Counted from the first letter of the stretch, positions 1 to 9,401 are shown. The stretch is DNA of 64,000 bases from Kushneria sinocarnis (GCF_003633775.1 NZ_RBIN01000003.1:62001-126000); one strand, 5' to 3'. Numbers and translations are program-made. Notes: generated from the letters alone by a model not told the origin.

Positions 1-584
1 GCTATACCGAGATTCAGCCTTCCATCCAGCTCTCGTTCAACGGCAACGGGGTGCTGACCCAGGCCGATCAGACGGACAAGCCCGGCAATCTGAGCACCAA
101 CCAGGTGCAGTGGGCGTTCGACTCCCAGAACGGCTCGGCCGAGACCGACTTCAGCTTCGACTTCAGCGGCGCGACCCAGACCGCCAAGTCGTTCTCGATT
201 GCCGATGTCACCCAGAACGGCAATGCCCCGGGGGATCTGACCGGCATCTCGATCGGCGACGATGGCACGATCAGCGGCAGCTACTCCAATGGTCGGACGG
301 TCGGCCTCGGTCGTGTGGCGCTGGCGGATTTTGCCAATGAGCAGGGCCTGAGCCCGATCGGCAACAACCAGTGGGTGGCGACGACCAGCTCCGGTCAGGA
401 GCTGCTCGGCACGGCCGGGACCGGTCAGCTGGGCAGCCTGATTTCCGGCACGCTCGAGCAGTCCAATGTCGATCTCTCCCAGGAACTGGTCAACATGATC
501 GTCTCGCAGCGCAACTACCAGGCCAATGCGCAGACCATCAAGACCCAGGATCAGATTCTGCAGACGGCCGTTTCGCTGCGCTGA
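1..584 (+). CDS. flgE: Flagellar hook protein FlgE, C-terminal part (5' end outside window)
   Basis: An open frame enters at base 3 and runs to TGA at 582-584, giving about 193 C-terminal residues. The protein ends with the C-terminal signature of the rod/hook family (NMIVSQRNYQANAQTI followed by Q-rich heptads), which forms the D0 coiled coil. FlgE polymerises outside the outer membrane into the curved hook joining rod to filament. The next genes are flgF and flgG, as in the enteric flgBCDEFGHIJKL order, so flgE is favoured over other rod proteins. The start codon and N-terminal D0 segment lie left of the window. Confidence 0.93.
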   Translation, partial: YTEIQPSIQLSFNGNGVLTQADQTDKPGNLSTNQVQWAFDSQNGSAETDFSFDFSGATQTAKSFSIADVTQNGNAPGDLTGISIGDDGTISGSYSNGRTVGLGRVALADFANEQGLSPIGNNQWVATTSSGQELLGTAGTGQLGSLISGTLEQSNVDLSQELVNMIVSQRNYQANAQTIKTQDQILQTAVSLR

Positions 585-590
585 TCCTTC

Positions 591-616
591 ACGGCGCGCC
601 CGCCCGGGCGCGCCGT
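591..616 (+). other. Perfect 12-bp GC-rich stem-loop between flgE and flgF
   Basis: Arms ACGGCGCGCCCG (591-602) and CGGGCGCGCCGT (605-616) are exact reverse complements around two bases. No T-run follows, so it is not a classical intrinsic terminator. It begins six bases after the flgE stop, in a 173-base gap that is long for this tightly packed gene set. It may block 3' exonucleases and stabilise the highly translated upstream hook message; that role is inferred from position only. Confidence 0.6.
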
Positions 617-757
617 TCCTGCAGGGGCCTTTTGGGCAGGAATCCCGGATCGTCTCCCGAATTGGCTCCTTTCGAGCGTGTTTCTCTTTCCTTTATCACC
701 GTGCGCTTCAGTGTTTACTACGCGCATGACGATCACGCTCGCTGACTGGAGAGCCGC

Positions 758-1513
758 ATGGATCACATGATTTATACCGCCCTGTCCGGGGCCAAACAGA
801 CCCTTGAACGCCAGTCGGTGGTGGCCAACAACATGGCCAATGCGTCGACGCCCGGCTTTCGCGCCGAGCTCTCCGCCTACCGGGCAGTGCCGGTCAACGG
901 GGTGGGGCTTGCCACCCGCGCCATCGTCGCCGACAGCACACCCGGCTCCGATTTCCAGACCGGCACCATTCAGGCCACCGGGCGGGCGCTGGATGTCGCC
1001 ATAGATGGCCAGGGCTGGCTGGCGGTGCAGTCGCCGGATGGCAGTGAAGGCTATACCCGCGGCGGTGGGCTGCAGGTCGATTCGACCGGCATCCTGCGCT
1101 CCAACGGCCACGCCGTGCTCGGTGAGGATGGCCCGATCGTGATGCCGCTGGGAGCCGAGGATGTCTCGGTCGCCGGTGATGGCACCATCTCCGCCGTCGC
1201 GGCCGGTGGTCAGCCCAACACGCGCGCCGAAATCGGTCGTCTCAAGCTGGTCAACCCGGCCGAAGACGGACTGATGCGTGGCGAGGACGGGCTCTTCCAT
1301 ATCCGCACCGGGGATGGCCAGCCGGCTGCGGCCCAGCCGCTGGATGAGGGTGTCCGGTTGGTCAGTGGGGCCATTGAATCGAGCAATGTCAATCCGACCG
1401 AAGCGATGGTGGCCATGATCGATAACGCGCGGCGTTTCGAAATGCAGATGAAGATGCTGCAGAGCGCCGACGAGAACGCCCAGAGAGCCAATTCGCTGCT
1501 CTCGCTGAGCTGA
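758..1513 (+). CDS. flgF: Flagellar basal-body proximal rod protein FlgF
   Basis: A 251-residue protein, the same length as E. coli FlgF. It begins with the rod-protein motif (VVANNMANASTPGFRAE, about residues 22-38) and ends with the paired C-terminal helix (AMVAMIDNARRFEMQMK). FlgF is a periplasmic rod subunit of the flagellar driveshaft, exported by the flagellar type III apparatus without a cleaved signal. GGAGAG lies about five bases before the ATG. It lies between flgE and flgG in the same direction. FlgF and FlgG are related, but the shorter, more divergent sequence and gene order make this FlgF. Confidence 0.95.
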   Translation: MDHMIYTALSGAKQTLERQSVVANNMANASTPGFRAELSAYRAVPVNGVGLATRAIVADSTPGSDFQTGTIQATGRALDVAIDGQGWLAVQSPDGSEGYTRGGGLQVDSTGILRSNGHAVLGEDGPIVMPLGAEDVSVAGDGTISAVAAGGQPNTRAEIGRLKLVNPAEDGLMRGEDGLFHIRTGDGQPAAAQPLDEGVRLVSGAIESSNVNPTEAMVAMIDNARRFEMQMKMLQSADENAQRANSLLSLS

Positions 1514-1570
1514 CAAACACGCTGATTTGCTGAATGCATGCTCCCCGCGGGAGCACATGGAGAACCCCTG

Positions 1571-2353
1571 ATGATTCGTTCACTCTGGATTGCCAAGACC
1601 GGTCTTGACGCCCAGCAGACCAACATGGACGTCATTTCCAACAACCTGGCCAACGTCTCGACCAACGGCTTCAAGAAATCGCGTGCGGTGTTCGAGGATC
1701 TGCTCTATCAGAACATGCGCCAGCCGGGTTCGATGTCATCGGTGCAGACCAACCTGCCCTCGGGGTTGCAGGTCGGTACCGGGGTGCGGCCGGTCGCCAC
1801 CGAGCGGCTGCACACCCAGGGCAACCTCGAGCAGACCGGCAATTCCAAGGATGTGGCGATCAACGGTCGCGGCTTCTTTGCCGTGCAGATGCCGGACGGG
1901 ACCTCCTCGTATACCCGCGATGGCTCCTTCCAGCTCAATGAAAACGGTCAGCTGGTGACGGCCAACGGCTTCCCGATCGAGCCCGGCATCGTGGTGCCGC
2001 AGAATGCGCTGTCACTCTCGATTGCCCAGGACGGTACCGTCTCCGTGACCCAGCCCGGCGTGACCGGCAGCAGCCAGATCGGCCAGCTGCAGCTGTCGAC
2101 CTTCATCAACCCGACCGGGCTGGAGAGCATCGGGGACAATCTCTATCGCGAGACCAACGCCTCCGGGCCGCGCAATGACAACGTGCCGGGCAACAATGGC
2201 GCCGGCCTGCTGCAGCAGAATTTCGTCGAGACCTCCAACGTCAACGTGGTCGAGGAGATGGTCAACATGATCGAGACACAGCGCTCCTACGAGATCAACT
2301 CGAAGGCAGTCTCGACCGTTGACCAGATGCTCGGTCGCCTGACCCAGCTGTAA
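1571..2353 (+). CDS. flgG: Flagellar basal-body distal rod protein FlgG
   Basis: A 260-residue protein, the standard FlgG length. I chose the internal ATG at 1571, 11 codons into a longer open frame, because the rod-protein N-terminus ([20 protein letters not shown]) starts there with AGAACCCC just upstream. The [17 protein letters not shown] motif and the C-terminal [17 protein letters not shown] motif are the paired D0 helices. FlgG builds the distal rod that crosses the peptidoglycan and passes through the P and L rings made by the next two genes. The flgH ATG follows two bases after the stop, implying co-translation. Confidence 0.97.
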   Translation: MIRSLWIAKTGLDAQQTNMDVISNNLANVSTNGFKKSRAVFEDLLYQNMRQPGSMSSVQTNLPSGLQVGTGVRPVATERLHTQGNLEQTGNSKDVAINGRGFFAVQMPDGTSSYTRDGSFQLNENGQLVTANGFPIEPGIVVPQNALSLSIAQDGTVSVTQPGVTGSSQIGQLQLSTFINPTGLESIGDNLYRETNASGPRNDNVPGNNGAGLLQQNFVETSNVNVVEEMVNMIETQRSYEINSKAVSTVDQMLGRLTQL

Positions 2354-2355
2354 TC

Positions 2356-3078
2356 ATGACGGCCCTGATGACTGCCGACGTGCGTCGGCTCGTGCCTGAA
2401 CGATCGCGTCTGCGTGCGCTGGCGCTGATCGTACTGCTGACCCTGATGGCCGGCCTGGGCGGGTGTGCCCAGATTCCGCGCCAGAATGTCGTGCAGGGGC
2501 CGACCACGGCGCCGCCCCAGCCGGTGCCGGTGCCGGATGCCAATGGCTCGCTCTTCCAGGCGCGCTACTCCAAGCCGCTGTTCGAGGACCGCAGGCCGCG
2601 AGCCATCGGCGATATCCTGACCATCGTGCTGAACGAGAATGTCAGTGCCACCAAGAGCTCGGCCGCCAATGCCAGTCGCAACGGCTCCGCCAGCCTGGGG
2701 CTTGATACCGTACCGCAGGGGATTCGGGGCCTGCTGGATGAGCGGGCGTTCGATCTGGAAGGTGAAAACCAGTTCTCGGGTCAGGGCGGGGCCAATGCCT
2801 CCAATACCTTCACCGGTACGATTACCGTGACCGTCATGGATGTGCTGCCCAATGGCAATCTGGCCGTGGCAGGCGAAAAGCGGATCGGCATCAATCAGGG
2901 CACCGAATACATCCGCTTTTCGGGGACGGTCAATCCGCGCACGGTCAGCGCCAATTCGAGCGTGGTGTCGAATCAGGTGGCTGATGCTCGCCTGGAATAC
3001 TACGGCGATGGCTATATCAATGAGGCCCAGACCATGGGCTGGTTGCAGCGCTTTTTCCTGAACATTTCACCGTTCTGA
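2356..3078 (+). CDS. flgH: Flagellar L-ring lipoprotein FlgH
   Basis: A 240-residue precursor with a basic N-terminus, a hydrophobic stretch and a lipobox (LGGC, Cys at about residue 37), so it should be acylated and sent to the outer membrane. The mature part carries FlgH features: [20 protein letters not shown] near residue 85 and a C-terminal [18 protein letters not shown]. FlgH subunits form the outer-membrane L ring, a bushing for the rod. The N-terminal region before the signal peptide is a little long; the Met at residue 5 is an alternative start. It lies between flgG and flgI in the usual order. Confidence 0.95.
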   Translation: MTALMTADVRRLVPERSRLRALALIVLLTLMAGLGGCAQIPRQNVVQGPTTAPPQPVPVPDANGSLFQARYSKPLFEDRRPRAIGDILTIVLNENVSATKSSAANASRNGSASLGLDTVPQGIRGLLDERAFDLEGENQFSGQGGANASNTFTGTITVTVMDVLPNGNLAVAGEKRIGINQGTEYIRFSGTVNPRTVSANSSVVSNQVADARLEYYGDGYINEAQTMGWLQRFFLNISPF

Positions 3079-3088
3079 GTATGCCGCG

Positions 3089-4222
3089 ATGATGTCACTG
3101 TCTGCTGTCCGTCTGTTGCGTCGCCATCCCTGCAAGGCCCTGATGCTGGTGCTGGGCATGCTGCTGGCGGCACCGGCTCGTGCCGAGCGCCTCGGCGACA
3201 TCGCGAGCTTCCAGGGGGTGCGCGCCAACCCGGTGGTGGGTTACGGGCTGGTGGTCGGTCTGAACAATACCGGTGACCAGACCATGCAGACGCCGTTTAC
3301 CGGCCAGTCGGTCACCAACATGCTCTCCGAGCTTGGAGTCACGGTGGATGGCTCGACCAACATGCAGCTCAAGAACGTGGCTGCGGTGATGGTGACAGCG
3401 GATCTGCCGCCCTTTACCAGCCCCGGCCAGGAGATCGACGTGACGGTCTCCTCGATCGGCAACGCCAAGAGCCTGCGCGGCGGCACGCTGCTGATGACTC
3501 CGCTCAAGGGAGCGGACGGGGAGATCTATGCGCTGGCCCAGGGCAATGTACTGATTCCGGGTATCAGTGCGGAGGCTGCGGGCAGCAGCGTACAGGTCGG
3601 TCAGACCTCGGCAGGGCGCATTCCCGACGGGGCGATCGTGGAGCGCAAGGTGCCGGTGGATCTGGCCAAAAACGGCAGCATCGATCTCGAGCTCAAGAAT
3701 GGCGATTTCAATACGGCGCTGCGGGCCATGAATGCGATCAACCAGGTCTTCGGCAGCGGGGTGGCCACGGCGAAGAACTCACGCACCATCTCTTTGCAGG
3801 CGCCGATCGATGATGCTTCCAAGATCTCCTTTCTGGCCCGCGTACAGAACATCGATATCAATCCGGCCGCGCCGAAGCCGAAGGTGGTGATCAACTCGCG
3901 TACCGGCTCGGTGGTCATGAATACCAATGTCACGCTGGGGCGGGCTGCGGTCGCGCATGGCAACCTGTCGGTCGTGATCGACAACAATCCCATCGTGAGC
4001 CAGCCCAATGCACTGTCCGGTGGTCAGACAGCGGTCGTGCCCAATGCCGATGTCAATGTGCAGGAGGAGAGCGGGGCGCTGCAGGTCGTGCCGAACTCGA
4101 CGGATCTGGTCGATGTGGTGGATGCGCTCAATCGCATGGGCGCCACGCCGAGCGATCTGATGGCGATCCTCGAAGCGCTCAAGCGTGCCGGCGCCCTGAA
4201 TGCCGATCTGGAGGTGATCTGA
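3089..4222 (+). CDS. flgI: Flagellar P-ring protein FlgI
   Basis: A 377-residue protein with a Sec signal peptide (LMLVLGMLLAAPARA, cleavage near residue 32) followed by the FlgI start RLGDIASFQGVRANPVVGYG. FlgI is exported to the periplasm and assembles the P ring around the rod in the peptidoglycan; FlgJ helps its assembly in enteric bacteria. Length and the C-terminal motif (VVDALNRMGATPSDLMAILE) match the family over its whole length. Its TGA overlaps the flgJ ATG by one base (TGATG), consistent with translational coupling. Confidence 0.96.
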   Translation: MMSLSAVRLLRRHPCKALMLVLGMLLAAPARAERLGDIASFQGVRANPVVGYGLVVGLNNTGDQTMQTPFTGQSVTNMLSELGVTVDGSTNMQLKNVAAVMVTADLPPFTSPGQEIDVTVSSIGNAKSLRGGTLLMTPLKGADGEIYALAQGNVLIPGISAEAAGSSVQVGQTSAGRIPDGAIVERKVPVDLAKNGSIDLELKNGDFNTALRAMNAINQVFGSGVATAKNSRTISLQAPIDDASKISFLARVQNIDINPAAPKPKVVINSRTGSVVMNTNVTLGRAAVAHGNLSVVIDNNPIVSQPNALSGGQTAVVPNADVNVQEESGALQVVPNSTDLVDVVDALNRMGATPSDLMAILEALKRAGALNADLEVI

Positions 4223-5421
4223 TGGCACTCGATTCGGGCAGTCCCCGGTTCGCGCTGGATGTTCAGGGGCTTTCGAAGCTCAGGTACAACGCCCGTCAGG
4301 CGCCTGACCAGGGGCTGAAGGAGGTCTCGCAACAGTTCGAATCCGTGCTCTTGACGATGATGCTCAAGAGCATGCGGGCGGCTTCGCCGAAAAGCGAGCT
4401 GCTGGATAACTCCAGCATGGATACCTACAAGTCGATGATGGACCGGCAGTGGGCGCAGACGCTCTCCCAGCGGGGGATCGGACTGGCTGACATGCTGGTC
4501 AGCCAGCTGGGCGGGCAGAAGGCCGGCAAGCCCGATGCCGTGGAGGGCGCAGCGCCCGGTGAGCGCACCGGGCTGCCTGCCCCCGAGGCTCCCCGCACGC
4601 TCTCCCGGGCCATGTCGGTCGGCGAGGAGCAGGTGGCGGCGCTCAATGCCGGGCGGCTGGAGGCACTGCGGGCGATTGATGAGCAGAGCAATCGGCCGGT
4701 GGTGGCCGGCGCCGGCAGTGAGCCGGAGCGGGCCAGCGGTTCACTGTTTAATCAGAGCAATACCGGGGCGGGCGTGAACCGTGCCGGTGGCAGTGCCGTG
4801 GCGCTCGAGGACCTGCCGGCCCATGTCAGTGCCTTCATTGCCAAGGTGGGGGATGCGGCCCGTGATGTCAGCCGTGCCACGGGCCTTTCCAGCCGGCTGA
4901 TCATGGCTCAGGCCGCACTGGAAACCGGCTGGGGCAGAAGCGAGATCCGCGATGGCGAGAGTGCCAGCCACAACCTGTTCAACATCAAGGCGACCGGCGG
5001 CTGGCAGGGCAGGAGTACCAGCGTGGCGACCACCGAATACGAGCACGGCCGCGCGGTGAATGTTCGTGACGACTTTCGCGTCTACGACTCCTATGATCAG
5101 GCGTTTGCCGATTATGCCCGGCTGATTACCGACAACCCGCGCTATGCCGGGGTCGTCCAGGCCGGGTCGCCGGAAGAGGCGGCCCGCCAGCTTCAGCAGG
5201 GCGGTTATGCCACCGACCCCAACTATGCCAGCAAGCTGATCGCGATAATGTCGCAGATCCCGGATCAGCTGGGCGAGATGGCCGATCGCATGGGCGATCG
5301 GCTGTTCGGTGATGGCGGCCGCTCAGCCGGATGGCTGGCCGATAATGCCCGGGGTGCTACCGATACCCCGGCTGATCGGGATGAGTGGTCACTGGCGCGC
5401 CAGCCGACCCGGCTGTTCTGA
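4222..5421 (+). CDS. flgJ: Flagellar rod-assembly peptidoglycan hydrolase FlgJ
   Basis: A two-domain FlgJ of 399 residues, longer than the roughly 313 in E. coli. Residues about 30-105 are the rod-binding/cap domain (LKEVSQQFESVLLTMMLKSM). A low-complexity Ala/Glu/Arg-rich linker of roughly 90 residues follows, then a glucosaminidase-type hydrolase domain at about 200-360 with the motif AQAALETGWGRSEI, whose Glu is the expected catalytic acid. FlgJ opens the peptidoglycan so that the rod can pass. The extra length sits mainly in the linker and C-terminal tail. Translation probably couples to flgI through the one-base stop/start overlap. Confidence 0.95.
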   Translation: MALDSGSPRFALDVQGLSKLRYNARQAPDQGLKEVSQQFESVLLTMMLKSMRAASPKSELLDNSSMDTYKSMMDRQWAQTLSQRGIGLADMLVSQLGGQKAGKPDAVEGAAPGERTGLPAPEAPRTLSRAMSVGEEQVAALNAGRLEALRAIDEQSNRPVVAGAGSEPERASGSLFNQSNTGAGVNRAGGSAVALEDLPAHVSAFIAKVGDAARDVSRATGLSSRLIMAQAALETGWGRSEIRDGESASHNLFNIKATGGWQGRSTSVATTEYEHGRAVNVRDDFRVYDSYDQAFADYARLITDNPRYAGVVQAGSPEEAARQLQQGGYATDPNYASKLIAIMSQIPDQLGEMADRMGDRLFGDGGRSAGWLADNARGATDTPADRDEWSLARQPTRLF

Positions 5422-5471
5422 GTGACCGGCTGCATCCGGATGACAACAGGCGCAAAACCGGGCGTGGGTAC

Positions 5472-5498
5472 TCAATCTTCCGATCTGCCTGCCGTTAA
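5472..5498 (+). promoter_or_regulatory. Predicted sigma-28 (FliA) promoter upstream of flgK
   Basis: TCAATCTT (5472-5479), 11 bases, then GCCGTTAA (5491-5498). Against the consensus TAAAGTTT-N11-GCCGATAA this matches 5 of 8 in the -35 box and 7 of 8 in the -10 box with exact spacing. It lies 45 bases before the flgK ATG, in the 122-base gap after flgJ. Late control of flgKL by FliA is established in enteric bacteria, and fliA is encoded in this window. Confidence 0.68.
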
Positions 5499-5543
5499 AT
5501 ACACCATGACTTCAACTGCCATACGATACGTCGAGGAACCGAC

Positions 5544-7196
5544 ATGAGCAGCTCGCTTTTCGGCATCGGTCTCAGTGGCCTGAGGGCATCCCAGATTGCC
5601 CTCAACACCACCAGCAACAACATCAGCAATGTCGATACCGAAGGGTATAACCGTCAGATCACCCAGCTTTCCCAGAATACCGGCAGCTCCAGCGGGGGCG
5701 GTTTTTCGGGCAATGGCGTGACGGTGACCGGCGTCGAGCGGCAGTATCAGCAGTATCTGAACAATCAGCTCAACTCGGCGCAGTCCACTCAGAGTGCCCT
5801 GAGTACCAGCCTGAGTCAGGCCTCCCAGATCGACAGCCTGCTGGCCGACAGCGATGCCGGCATCAATACGCAGATGCAGCAGTTCTTTGCCGGCCTGCAG
5901 ACCGTGGCGGACAACCCTTCCGATACGGCGGCACGCCAGTCGCTGCTGGGCAATGCCGAGAGCATGACCGCCCAGTTCAACTCGATCGGCCAGTATTTCG
6001 ACAATCTGGACAGCAGTACCGAATCGCAGATGAGCACTGCGGTGGACGAGATCAATGGCTATGCCAGTCAGCTGGCCGAGCTCAACAACCAGATCAGTCA
6101 GACCACCGCCAAGACCGGCACGCCGCCCAACGGGCTGATGGATCAGCGTGACGCGCTGGTGACCCGGCTGAACAAGCTGACCGATATCACGGTGGTCGAT
6201 CAGCAGGGTCAGTTCAATGTCTCATTGCCCGGCGGTCAGCCGCTGGTCATCGGCGATTCGGCCAACAGCCTCTCGATGGTGTCGGCGAAGGATGACCCGG
6301 ATCGCATGACGGTCGGTTTCAATACCGCGACCGGGCAGACCCTGGAACTGAATGAACAGCAGCTCAGTGGCGGCACCCTCGGCGGTCTGATCGGCTTTCG
6401 CAATGATGTGCTCGAGCCCGCTTCCCAGCGCCTTGATCAGCTGGCACAGACCCTGAGTTCGCGAATCAATGCCCTCAACAAGCAGGGGGAAACCCTCAAC
6501 GAGGGAGAGGCCGGCGAGGCACTGTTCTCGACGGCCGAGCCGGTGGTGCGTACCAGTACCGATAATGCGGGCAGCGCCACGCTGACCGCTGAATTTGCCC
6601 GCGATGGCCAGGACAACCTCAATGCCGGGGCCATGCGTGCCAGCAATTATCAGGTCGAAGCGGATGGCAGTGGCGGTTTTACCGTCACTCGCCTGAGTGA
6701 CGGCAAGGCCGTCAGCCCCGATGCCGAGGGGGCCTATGATGGTCTTGCCATCACGCTCTCGGCCGGCGCGGCGGCGGGTGACACCTTCACCGTCAAGCCG
6801 CTGGAAGGCGCTGCCAGCAACATGCAGCTGCTGGCCTCCGATCCGGCCGCCATTGCGGCGCGCAGCCCGGGAGAAGGGGTCGGCGGCAACAGCAACGCCC
6901 TGAAGATGGCAGCGCTGCAGGATGAGAAGGTGGTCAACGGCAACGCCAGCTTCAACAGTGCCTATGCCCAGATTGTCAGCAGTGTCGGCAACCAGGTGGC
7001 AACGCTTTCCAGCAAGAGCGATGCCCAGAATCAGGTGGTGCAGGAGCTGCAGGGCGCCCAGCAGTCGGTATCCGGCGTCAATCTCGACGAGGAGGCGGCC
7101 AACCTGGTGCGCTATCAGCAGCTCTATACCGCCAATGCACAGGTCATCAAGACCGCTTCCGGTCTGTTCGATACCCTGCTGGGTATCATGGCATAA
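5544..7196 (+). CDS. flgK: Flagellar hook-filament junction protein FlgK (HAP1)
   Basis: A 550-residue protein close to E. coli FlgK (547). The N-terminus carries the axial-protein signature (LRASQIALNTTSNNISNV) and the C-terminus the D0 helix (LVRYQQLYTANAQVIKTAS). FlgK is exported through the flagellar channel and forms the first junction ring between hook and filament; the next gene makes the second ring, FlgL. AGGAACCGAC precedes the ATG. The central region (about 340-430) is the variable, surface-exposed part. The flgL ATG follows 12 bases after the stop. Confidence 0.96.
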   Translation: MSSSLFGIGLSGLRASQIALNTTSNNISNVDTEGYNRQITQLSQNTGSSSGGGFSGNGVTVTGVERQYQQYLNNQLNSAQSTQSALSTSLSQASQIDSLLADSDAGINTQMQQFFAGLQTVADNPSDTAARQSLLGNAESMTAQFNSIGQYFDNLDSSTESQMSTAVDEINGYASQLAELNNQISQTTAKTGTPPNGLMDQRDALVTRLNKLTDITVVDQQGQFNVSLPGGQPLVIGDSANSLSMVSAKDDPDRMTVGFNTATGQTLELNEQQLSGGTLGGLIGFRNDVLEPASQRLDQLAQTLSSRINALNKQGETLNEGEAGEALFSTAEPVVRTSTDNAGSATLTAEFARDGQDNLNAGAMRASNYQVEADGSGGFTVTRLSDGKAVSPDAEGAYDGLAITLSAGAAAGDTFTVKPLEGAASNMQLLASDPAAIAARSPGEGVGGNSNALKMAALQDEKVVNGNASFNSAYAQIVSSVGNQVATLSSKSDAQNQVVQELQGAQQSVSGVNLDEEAANLVRYQQLYTANAQVIKTASGLFDTLLGIMA

Positions 7197-7208
7197 GGTC
7201 CGATAATC

Positions 7209-8153
7209 ATGCGTATCAGTACTTCCATGATGTTCGAGCTGAGCAGAAACGCGATGCAGGATCGCCAGAGCGACCTCTCCGAAATCGGGCTTCAGCTCTC
7301 TACCGGCAAACGAATTGCTACCCCGTCCAGCGACCCGCGGGCGGCGGGCCAGGTGCTGCTGACCCAGCAGGCGAATGCCCAGAACAGTCAGTTCGAAAAC
7401 TCGCGCATTACCGCCCAGCAGCAGCTGGCCACCCAGGACAGCGTGCTGGACAGCGTGACCAACCTGATTACCCGGGCCAAGTCGCTGATCGTGCAGGCGG
7501 GCAACGGCACGATGTCCGATGTTGACCGTCAGTCGAACGCCACCGAGCTGGAAGGTCTCTATCAGGAAGCGCTCGGTCTGGCCAACAGCCAGGATGGCAA
7601 CGGCAATTATGTCTTTGCCGGCTCGCAGACCGACCAGCCTGCCTTTGTCGAAGAGGCCGGCGGTGTGACGTACAACGGGGACGATGTGGTGCAGTCCATG
7701 CGGGTTGATGCTTCGCGCAACATGAAGATCAACCGGATCGGCAGCGAGGTCTTCGACATCGGGGCGAGTGGGGATGATCCGGCCAGCAGCCTGTTCAACA
7801 GCCTGAAGTCGGCCATCGATGTCCTGAATCAGCCGCTGGGCGATGGCGCCGATGGTACGGTCACTTCCGAGCAGTACCGCGCCACCATCGACCGCACCAA
7901 CCGTCAGCTCGATCAGTCACTGGACAACGTCCTGACCGTGCGCTCCAGCATCGGCTCCAATCTCAACGAGATCGATGCGCTCGACGAGATCGGCAACACC
8001 CGCTCGCTCAATTACGAGACCCAGATCTCCTCGCTGCAGGATCTGGACTATTCCGAAGCCATTTCACGCTACTCGGTCAGCCAGGTGGGCCTGCAGGCCT
8101 CGCAGCAGCTGTTTACCCGGGTACAGGAGCTCTCGCTGTTCAAGATGCTCTGA
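7209..8153 (+). CDS. flgL: Flagellar hook-filament junction protein FlgL (HAP3)
   Basis: A 314-residue member of the flagellin/FlgL superfamily. It has flagellin-like N- and C-terminal helices (LQLSTGKRIATPSSDPRAAG near the N-terminus, YSVSQVGLQASQQLFTRVQE at the C-terminus) but begins MRISTSMMFE as FlgL proteins do, and it directly follows flgK, so it is not a third flagellin. FlgL forms the ring on which the first filament subunits are laid. It is probably co-transcribed with flgK from the sigma-28 promoter, ending at the hairpin just downstream. Confidence 0.96.
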   Translation: MRISTSMMFELSRNAMQDRQSDLSEIGLQLSTGKRIATPSSDPRAAGQVLLTQQANAQNSQFENSRITAQQQLATQDSVLDSVTNLITRAKSLIVQAGNGTMSDVDRQSNATELEGLYQEALGLANSQDGNGNYVFAGSQTDQPAFVEEAGGVTYNGDDVVQSMRVDASRNMKINRIGSEVFDIGASGDDPASSLFNSLKSAIDVLNQPLGDGADGTVTSEQYRATIDRTNRQLDQSLDNVLTVRSSIGSNLNEIDALDEIGNTRSLNYETQISSLQDLDYSEAISRYSVSQVGLQASQQLFTRVQELSLFKML

Positions 8154-8171
8154 CAGCCGACCCATCCCGTG

Positions 8172-8202
8172 ACGCCACTTCTCATGAAGTGGCGTTTTGC
8201 TT
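8172..8202 (+). terminator. Intrinsic terminator after flgL
   Basis: A perfect 10-bp stem, ACGCCACTTC (8172-8181) and GAAGTGGCGT (8186-8195), around the loop TCAT, followed by a T-rich tail (TTTGCTTT). It starts 18 bases after the flgL stop. The opposite strand has no T-run, so it appears to serve only the rightward transcript. Confidence 0.88.
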
Positions 8203-8256
8203 TCCGGGGGGCAGCGGATCAAGGCGCCGGCATGCGAGCCCGAGCCGGGGGAGCCA

Positions 8257-9051
8257 CTACGAGGAGCTGTCGGCCAGCGTCATTACCACCTCGACCATCT
8301 GCTGCAGGCCCTGCTCGAACATGCGCTGAAAGACTGTCCCCAGTTCCGGGGTCATGAAGGTCAGCAGCACCACGCCGGTCAGCAGCGTAATGGGGAAGCC
8401 GACCGAGAATACGGAAAACTGGGGGGAGGCCCGATTGAGGATGCCCATCGACAGGTTGATGATCAGCAGGGCGGTCAGCAGCGGAATGGCCAGCAGCATG
8501 CCGGCACTGAAGATGATGCTGCCGTAATGCGCCACATCCCGGAAGCCTTCGGTATTCAGGGTGCCGGTCCCCACGGGCAGGCGCTGGAAGGTTTCGATCA
8601 GCAGCTGGAGCATGATCAGATGCCCGTCGAAGGCCAGAAACATCAGCACCGCAAACAGGTTGAGCAGTCGCGCCAGCACCATGGTATTGCCCTGGGATTC
8701 GGCCGAATAGAAGGAGGCGAAGGAGAGCCCCATCTGCAGACCGATGAAGTCGCCGGCCGCCATGATGGCGGCAAATACCACGCGCATGACCAGCCCCAGG
8801 GCAAGACCGATCAGCAGCTGTTGTGCGATCAGCCAGAAGCCGGCATAGGAAATGGGTGCGATGTCCGGCATCGGTGGCAGGGTAGGGGCAATCAGTACGG
8901 TCAGGGTGGCGGCCATGCCGATCTTGGCCAGCCGGGGAATGGCGGTTTCGCCGAAAATGGGGGCGGCAGCCACGAAGGCCAGCAGCCGGAAGAAGGGCCA
9001 CAGGAAGAGCGTGACCCAGTGCATCAGCTGCGCTTCGGTAACCTCGAGCAT
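8257..9051 (-). CDS. fliR: Flagellar type III export gate protein FliR
   Basis: A 264-residue, very hydrophobic protein, near E. coli's 261, with about six membrane segments. The N-terminus (FFRLLAFVAAAPIFGE) and the central LLIGLALGLVMRVVFAAI are typical FliR stretches. FliR joins FliP and FliQ in the export gate inside the MS ring, through which rod, hook and filament subunits leave the cytoplasm. It is the last gene of the leftward fliLMNOPQR set, and its start lies 19 bases after the fliQ stop with only a weak ribosome site, suggesting dependence on upstream translation. Confidence 0.96.
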   Translation of the reverse strand: MLEVTEAQLMHWVTLFLWPFFRLLAFVAAAPIFGETAIPRLAKIGMAATLTVLIAPTLPPMPDIAPISYAGFWLIAQQLLIGLALGLVMRVVFAAIMAAGDFIGLQMGLSFASFYSAESQGNTMVLARLLNLFAVLMFLAFDGHLIMLQLLIETFQRLPVGTGTLNTEGFRDVAHYGSIIFSAGMLLAIPLLTALLIINLSMGILNRASPQFSVFSVGFPITLLTGVVLLTFMTPELGTVFQRMFEQGLQQMVEVVMTLADSSS

Positions 9052-9070
9052 GACGGTGGCCGGTGCGGGG

Positions 9071-9343
9071 TCAGCTGCCGATGATCATCGGCAGGTTGCG
9101 AAACAGCTCCCGCGTGAAATCCGTCAGGGTGCCGAGCATCCACTGTCCCGCCAGGATGATGGTAATGAAGACCGCCAGGATCTTGGGAATGAAGGAGAGT
9201 GTCATTTCGTTGATCTGGGTGGCCGCCTGAAACAGGCTGACCAGCAGACCCACCACAAGCGCCACCAGCAGCAGGGGCGCGGCGATCATCAGTACCAGCT
9301 TCATGCCCTGATAGGCCAGGCTCATTACCATTTCGGGTGACAT
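9071..9343 (-). CDS. fliQ: Flagellar type III export gate protein FliQ
   Basis: A 90-residue protein with two hydrophobic helices (LMIAAPLLLVALVVGLLVSL and a second from about residue 50) joined by the conserved FQAATQINEMTLSFIPK segment. Size and motif are diagnostic for FliQ and its injectisome relatives; the setting between fliP and fliR makes it flagellar. It forms part of the helical FliPQR gate assembly. A strong AAGGAG lies five bases before the ATG, so it has its own good translation start despite the operon setting. Confidence 0.97.
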   Translation of the reverse strand: MSPEMVMSLAYQGMKLVLMIAAPLLLVALVVGLLVSLFQAATQINEMTLSFIPKILAVFITIILAGQWMLGTLTDFTRELFRNLPMIIGS

Positions 9344-9401
9344 GCGAACTCCTTGAGCGAGCGTGATGCCGGGAGATGAAGATTCGGACGCCGCGTCCGA
9401 C

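Noticed and set aside
7198-7208. CCGATAA just before flgL as a sigma-28 -10 box
   Set aside because: It lies only a few bases before the flgL ATG and has no -35 match at the right distance.
8197-9084. Rightward open frame of about 295 codons opposite fliR
   Set aside because: Gln/His/Gly-rich antisense shadow; fliR is clearly real, and the frame starts inside the flgL terminator region.
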